Below are positions 59,805 through 64,000 of a stretch of DNA of 64,000 bases, piece by piece. The DNA is from Oscillospiraceae bacterium (GTDB lineage Bacteria > Bacillota > Clostridia > UBA1381 > UBA9506). The notes beneath the pieces were generated by a model. It saw nothing but the letters and a program-made list of their open reading frames with translations. It did not search any database and was not told where the DNA came from. The DNA lies in NCBI GenBank assembly GCA_015068555.1, contig SVKI01000005.1:1-64000 (forward strand), written 5' to 3'. Each line of letters begins with the position of its first letter. Position 1 is the stretch's first letter. The position numbers and the translations under genes are program-made.

Positions 59805-59820
59805 AGAGCATGGGTAAGAG

Positions 59821-59862
59821 AAAAAAACAGGCTGTAGCGATTTTTCGCTACAGCCTGTTTTT
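59821..59862. terminator. Bidirectional terminator
   Basis: aaaaaacaggctgtagcg-attttt-cgctacagcctgtttttt. Confidence 0.9.
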
Positions 59863-60611
59863 TACTGCTGTGTATCATTTTGTAAAAAGGCAGTTAGTCG
59901 TTCGTTTTGATGAGATTTAAAAATTTCTTCCGGTGTGCCTTCGGCGGCAATCACGCCACCATCCATAAATACCACGCGTTCTGCAACATCACGCGCAAAG
60001 GACATTTCGTGTGTAACAACCAACAGCGTCATATCCTCTTCGGCTAACTGGCGGATAACGCGTAACACCTCGCCGGTAAGCTCCGGGTCAAGTGCTGAGG
60101 TGGGTTCGTCAAACAGTAAAATGTCAGGGCGAAGCGCTAGTGCACGGGCGATGGCCACACGCTGTTGCTGACCGCCGGAAAGCTCATACGGGTATGATTT
60201 TTCCTTATCGGATAAGCCGACCTGGCGCAGAAGCTCGCGTGCCTGCTCTTCGGCTTCCTGCGGAGGCACCTTCTTCACGGAAACGGGTGCCGTTGTTATA
60301 TTATCTAAAACCGACATGTGAGGAAACAGATTAAAATTCTGAAACACCATGCCGAGTTTTTTGAATGCTTGTTTAGCTTCATCTGATTTTTGGTATACGC
60401 CGTTTGTAACAACAGGCTGACCGCAGATGATAATATCGCCGCCGTTAATTTTTTCTAAATTAATCAGGCTACGTAGGAAGGTACTTTTACCGGAGCCGGA
60501 AGGCCCGATAATCGCAATTGCATCTCCCTGAGAGACAGAAAGGTCAATGCCTTTTAAAACTTCTAATTTGCCGTAATTTTTTTTAATGCCTTTTGCTTCT
60601 AAAACAGTCAT
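59862..60611 (-). CDS. Amino acid ABC transporter ATP-binding protein
   Basis: [56 protein letters not shown]. Confidence 0.96.
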   Translation of the reverse strand: MTVLEAKGIKKNYGKLEVLKGIDLSVSQGDAIAIIGPSGSGKSTFLRSLINLEKINGGDIIICGQPVVTNGVYQKSDEAKQAFKKLGMVFQNFNLFPHMSVLDNITTAPVSVKKVPPQEAEEQARELLRQVGLSDKEKSYPYELSGGQQQRVAIARALALRPDILLFDEPTSALDPELTGEVLRVIRQLAEEDMTLLVVTHEMSFARDVAERVVFMDGGVIAAEGTPEEIFKSHQNERLTAFLQNDTQQ

Positions 60612-60623
60612 AGCCACATCTCC

Positions 60624-61370
60624 TTAACTTTTATAATAATCCAGTTTTTTCTCAATGTAGCCGAACAAAACTGTTAACACGCCACAGAACAGCAAAAAGA
60701 ATGCGCCGGTATAGAAAAGGGGCCAGATAATGCCGCGAGCCGAAAAACGCTCGGCAGCTTTTAAAATTTCAGCCACGGCAATGATTCTTGCAAGGCTGGT
60801 GTCTTTAACGAGGGTAATGATTTCATTACTCATTGGTGGAACAATGCGCTTAACCACCTGCATCAGTATGATTTTACGAAAGACTTGCGCTTTCGAAAGG
60901 CCTAAAACCTGACCGGCTTCATACTGGCCGACAGAGATGGCTTCAATGCCGCCACGGTAAATTTCGGAAAAGTATGCTGCATAGTTAATGACAAAAGCAA
61001 TTAAAGCCGCCAGCATTCTGTTCGTCATAGGGTGATCGAAGAACAAACCAGGCACATAAAAGACCACGAGAAGTTGTAACAGAAGGGGCGTGCCGCGGAT
61101 GACCCAAACAAAAACCTGGGTAAACAGACTGATGGGACGGAAGCCTGCCAATATAACGAGAAAACGGTGAAAGACCCCCGTCTCCTTTTCGGGAGTTTCA
61201 CTTTGACCCGGGAGAAAACGGCGTACAAAAGAAAACGGCGCCCATTTAGACATAGAACCAAAGGTAATAACAAGTCCTAACGGTATGGAAAAAACGAGCG
61301 TTAAAATAAATAGCTGGCAGTTTTGCCCAAAGCCTCTTAAAAGCTCTTGTGTTACTGTATTAAAAGTCAT
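60624..61370 (-). CDS. Amino acid ABC transporter permease
   Basis: His/Glu/Gln/Arg-type permease: EIYRGGIEAISVGQYEAGQVLGLSKAQVFRKIILMQ. Confidence 0.93.
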   Translation of the reverse strand: MTFNTVTQELLRGFGQNCQLFILTLVFSIPLGLVITFGSMSKWAPFSFVRRFLPGQSETPEKETGVFHRFLVILAGFRPISLFTQVFVWVIRGTPLLLQLLVVFYVPGLFFDHPMTNRMLAALIAFVINYAAYFSEIYRGGIEAISVGQYEAGQVLGLSKAQVFRKIILMQVVKRIVPPMSNEIITLVKDTSLARIIAVAEILKAAERFSARGIIWPLFYTGAFFLLFCGVLTVLFGYIEKKLDYYKS

Positions 61371-61392
61371 AACATACTCCAAAAAAAAGATT

Positions 61393-61434
61393 TGCAAGAG
61401 CTTGTAACAAAAGGTTGCTACAAGCTCTTGCTGT
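61393..61434 (-). terminator. Minus-strand terminator/attenuator between substrate-binding protein and permease genes
   Basis: Reverse strand gcaagagcttgtagcaacc/ttttgttacaagctcttgc then aaatctttttttt. Confidence 0.75.
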
Positions 61435-61456
61435 TGTTACATAATCGTGTTAAAAA

Positions 61457-62266
61457 TTATACTTCAAGCAATGCTTCGAGTTTGTACTTCTTAGCGATGG
61501 TTTCTAATGTACCGTCTTCAGCAAGAGCCTTAATGGCTTCGTTTACTTTTGCGGTCATATCGCTGCCTTTTCTGAAGGCAATGCCATACTGTTCGGGGGA
61601 GAATTCGCCTGTTTCAACAACCACGAGGTTTTCGTAGTCGGTGCCTTCGCCGATCATACCGATGCTGGCAACATAGTCAACAACGCAAGCGCCGGCAGTG
61701 CCACTGCTTACTTCCATCAGAGCTTTAGCCTGAGAGTCAACAGCCGTGTAGTTAGCCTTTGCAAAAAATTCATCTGTTGTAGCCACTTCTTCGCCGGCAG
61801 ATTCAGCTTCTGCAACGATAGCGATGCTTTCAAGACCTTCGGCTGTTTTGTAAGCCTCAGCATTTTCTGCTTTAGCTACAACAACCTGCTTGTTCTGCAT
61901 GTAGGGAACAGAGATAGACATATTTTCAGCACGTTCGGGTGTGATGGTCATACCATTCCAGATGCAGTCGATGCTTTTAGCTGCCAGTTCAACTTCTTTG
62001 GTGTTCCAGTCGATTTCGATGAATTCGATTTCCAGCCCCAGCTTTTCGCCAACGGCCTTAGCAAATTCAGTTTCAAAACCAACAAATTCTTCGCCTTCAT
62101 AATAGTTCATGGGGGCGAACAGCGTCATGCCGACGATCAGTTTACCTTTTTCCTGAATGTAGGCAAGATCAGATTCAGCGTCTGTGTTTGCGGGCTTTGC
62201 TGTACAAGCAGTAAGCACGAGCAGAGCTGCAAAAACAAGAGCCAGAACTTTAGTAAATTTTTTCAT
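61457..62266 (-). CDS. Amino acid ABC transporter substrate-binding lipoprotein
   Basis: Lipobox LTACTA; GMTLFAPMNYYEGEEFVGFETEFAKAVGEKLGLEIEFIEIDW. Confidence 0.95.
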   Translation of the reverse strand: MKKFTKVLALVFAALLVLTACTAKPANTDAESDLAYIQEKGKLIVGMTLFAPMNYYEGEEFVGFETEFAKAVGEKLGLEIEFIEIDWNTKEVELAAKSIDCIWNGMTITPERAENMSISVPYMQNKQVVVAKAENAEAYKTAEGLESIAIVAEAESAGEEVATTDEFFAKANYTAVDSQAKALMEVSSGTAGACVVDYVASIGMIGEGTDYENLVVVETGEFSPEQYGIAFRKGSDMTAKVNEAIKALAEDGTLETIAKKYKLEALLEV

Positions 62267-62667
62267 GCTACTCTCTCCTTTTTATTTTTGTTTGCCTTGC
62301 AAAGTATGCAAAACAACCAATTTATGTAACGAGAATATTGTACTATAAAAACTATATATTGTAAAGTCTCTTTGCCTTGCTTTTGTCCATTTACAACTTT
62401 TTAGATGTATGTTGTCGGGGTGTATCCAATCTGTGCGATTATGCGTCCATTCACCTAAAAGGACGGTAGCGTTTTGCTACATCTCTTTTTATATTTACTT
62501 TTTAGCGAATTTTCTTTGGGGTGAGTATGCAAAAACAGTTTATAAATATGTGCGGGAGTCTTTTGATTATATCTTGCTTTTTAGGAACGGAATTGATATA
62601 ATATAAAAAGGCATAATTTAACAAAAACCGTCGGCTCTTGTGCTGACACGGCAGAAGGAGAAAGAAG

Positions 62668-63255
62668 ATGGCAGAAAAGGTTCTTGTTGTGAAAAGTGAT
62701 TTAATTAAAACGCGCTATGGCAGCAATAGCGAGCGTTTGATAGAGGCTGAAGAAGCAGAATTTACGGCTTTGGTGAATGACCATTATGCGTTTATCGAGC
62801 GGGATGCAGCAGAAACAGATCCGAGTTTAAAACAAATTATCCCGTACTGTGTAGTGACCTATGACGGACATATTTATATGACACAAAGAACAAGTAAGCA
62901 AACAGAAAAACGTTTGCACAATAAGCGCTCTGTGGGTGTTGGCGGCCATATCAATCCGCCCGATACCGATGCAGAAAATGCCTTAATTGAAGGTATGAAG
63001 CGAGAACTGTCGGAGGAAATGTATATACCGGACGGTTATACATTCCGGTTTTTAGGCCTCATCAATGATGACAGCACGGAGGTTAACTCGGTGCATGCCG
63101 GTGCTTGCTACCTGATTGAAGCTCCGAGCTTTGAATGCAGCATCAGAGAAACTGATAAAATGACAGGGCAGTGGGTCAAAAAAGAAGAACTGCCGAGTTA
63201 TTATGAAGGTATGGAGGGCTGGTCGCTGATTGCGCTGGCTTCGATTTTAGGATAA
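62668..63255 (+). CDS. NUDIX domain protein
   Basis: GVGGHINPPDTDAENALIEGMKRELSEEMYI. Confidence 0.85.
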   Translation: MAEKVLVVKSDLIKTRYGSNSERLIEAEEAEFTALVNDHYAFIERDAAETDPSLKQIIPYCVVTYDGHIYMTQRTSKQTEKRLHNKRSVGVGGHINPPDTDAENALIEGMKRELSEEMYIPDGYTFRFLGLINDDSTEVNSVHAGACYLIEAPSFECSIRETDKMTGQWVKKEELPSYYEGMEGWSLIALASILG

Positions 63256-63267
63256 ACAGGTGAGAAT

Positions 63268-64000
63268 ATGACGAAAATAATCAAGGTAGAGCAAGATATG
63301 AGCGTGCTTCGTGAGGCGGCACAGGCGCTGCGGGAGGGCAAACTTGTTGCTCTGCCGACGGAAACGGTTTACGGCCTGGGGGCAAGTGCGTTTTGTGAGG
63401 AAGCCGTTCACAACACCTTTAAAGCAAAAGGCAGACCGCAGGATAATCCGCTGATTGTGCATGTGTCAGACAGAGAGATGCTCTCTTTGGTGGTGAAGCA
63501 AATTCCGCCCGAGGCTGAACTTTTGATGAAACATTTTTGGCCGGGGCCACTTACGATGATTATGGAAAAAGCTGATTGTATCAGCCATACGGTGACAGCC
63601 GGTCTTGACACGGTTGCCGTTCGTATGCCTTCGCACCCCGTGGCGCGCGCACTCATTGAGATGAGCGGTGTGCCTGTTACGGCGCCGAGCGCCAATTTAT
63701 CAGGTAGCCCGAGCACAACGCGGGCAGAACACGTGATTGCCGATTTAACCGGTCGCGTAGACTATATTATAGATGGAGGCGCCAGTGAGGTGGGTCTGGA
63801 ATCTACGGTTTTGGATTTAACCGGCGAAGTACCGCAAATTTTGCGCCCCGGTGGCATAAGCCTGAAACAGTTGCAGACATATCTGCCGCAAACGACCTAT
63901 GAGCCGGCTTTAAAAGGTGAGAATACCACGCCCAAAAGCCCCGGCATGAAGTATCGCCATTATGCACCGCAGGCAGACTTGTTTTTGGTGGAGGGCGACT
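63268..64000 (+). CDS. Threonylcarbamoyl-AMP synthase (Sua5/YrdC family), truncated by window edge
   Basis: Open frame from ATG 63268: REGKLVALPTETVYGLGASAF...KAKGRPQDNPLIVHVSD...APSANLSGSPSTT. Confidence 0.92.
   Translation, partial: MTKIIKVEQDMSVLREAAQALREGKLVALPTETVYGLGASAFCEEAVHNTFKAKGRPQDNPLIVHVSDREMLSLVVKQIPPEAELLMKHFWPGPLTMIMEKADCISHTVTAGLDTVAVRMPSHPVARALIEMSGVPVTAPSANLSGSPSTTRAEHVIADLTGRVDYIIDGGASEVGLESTVLDLTGEVPQILRPGGISLKQLQTYLPQTTYEPALKGENTTPKSPGMKYRHYAPQADLFLVEGD

Overview
The window is a chromosomal segment that looks like a spore-forming, gut-type Clostridia/Firmicutes. This rests on SCIFF, SleB/YpeB, SpoIIID, YtxC and a YajC-TIGR04086-like neighbourhood. Housekeeping blocks: NAD synthase; ACT + UPF0210; an RlmD/TrmA-like methyltransferase; SCIFF precursor and maturase; YajC; a pgk-tpiA-gpmI-eno glycolytic operon; sleB-ypeB; tRNA-Met(CAT); a creatinase-like M24 / ASRT-family / creatininase cluster; a class A PBP; phosphoglucomutase; an orphan OadB/OadG pair; a GCS2-like ligase; iorAB; a partial bacillosamine-type (pglE/C/D-like) cluster; spoIIID; an amino-acid ABC transporter; NUDIX; and a truncated Sua5/TsaC-like gene at the right edge. 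Five coding genes or edge genes missing from the ORF track were read by eye: scfA (46 aa), an OadG-like 46 aa protein, a 56 aa ORF, the edge Sua5-like gene, and a frameshifted lipoprotein reconstructed from two ORFs. The most exciting region is about 46.8-59.5 kb. It is a single-strand, apparently self-contained operon with a strong sigma-A promoter: a coiled-coil/multi-TM protein with a possible degenerate ATPase-like C-terminus, an acidic helical protein, an FtsK/SpoIIIE-type ATPase, a polymorphic toxin sharing the acidic protein's N-terminal domain and ending in a papain-fold (Tox-PL-like) domain, an overlapping candidate immunity gene, a zinc-ribbon/Sel1-like protein, and a small TM protein. 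I propose it as a non-canonical, T7SS-like toxin-export system; this is inference from sequence and needs structure and neighbourhood searches. The first 4 kb and the 10.4-11.4 kb intergenic zones hold several structured non-coding elements: a 204-bp tandem repeat, a compound hairpin array, REP-like palindromes and long multi-branched inverted repeats.
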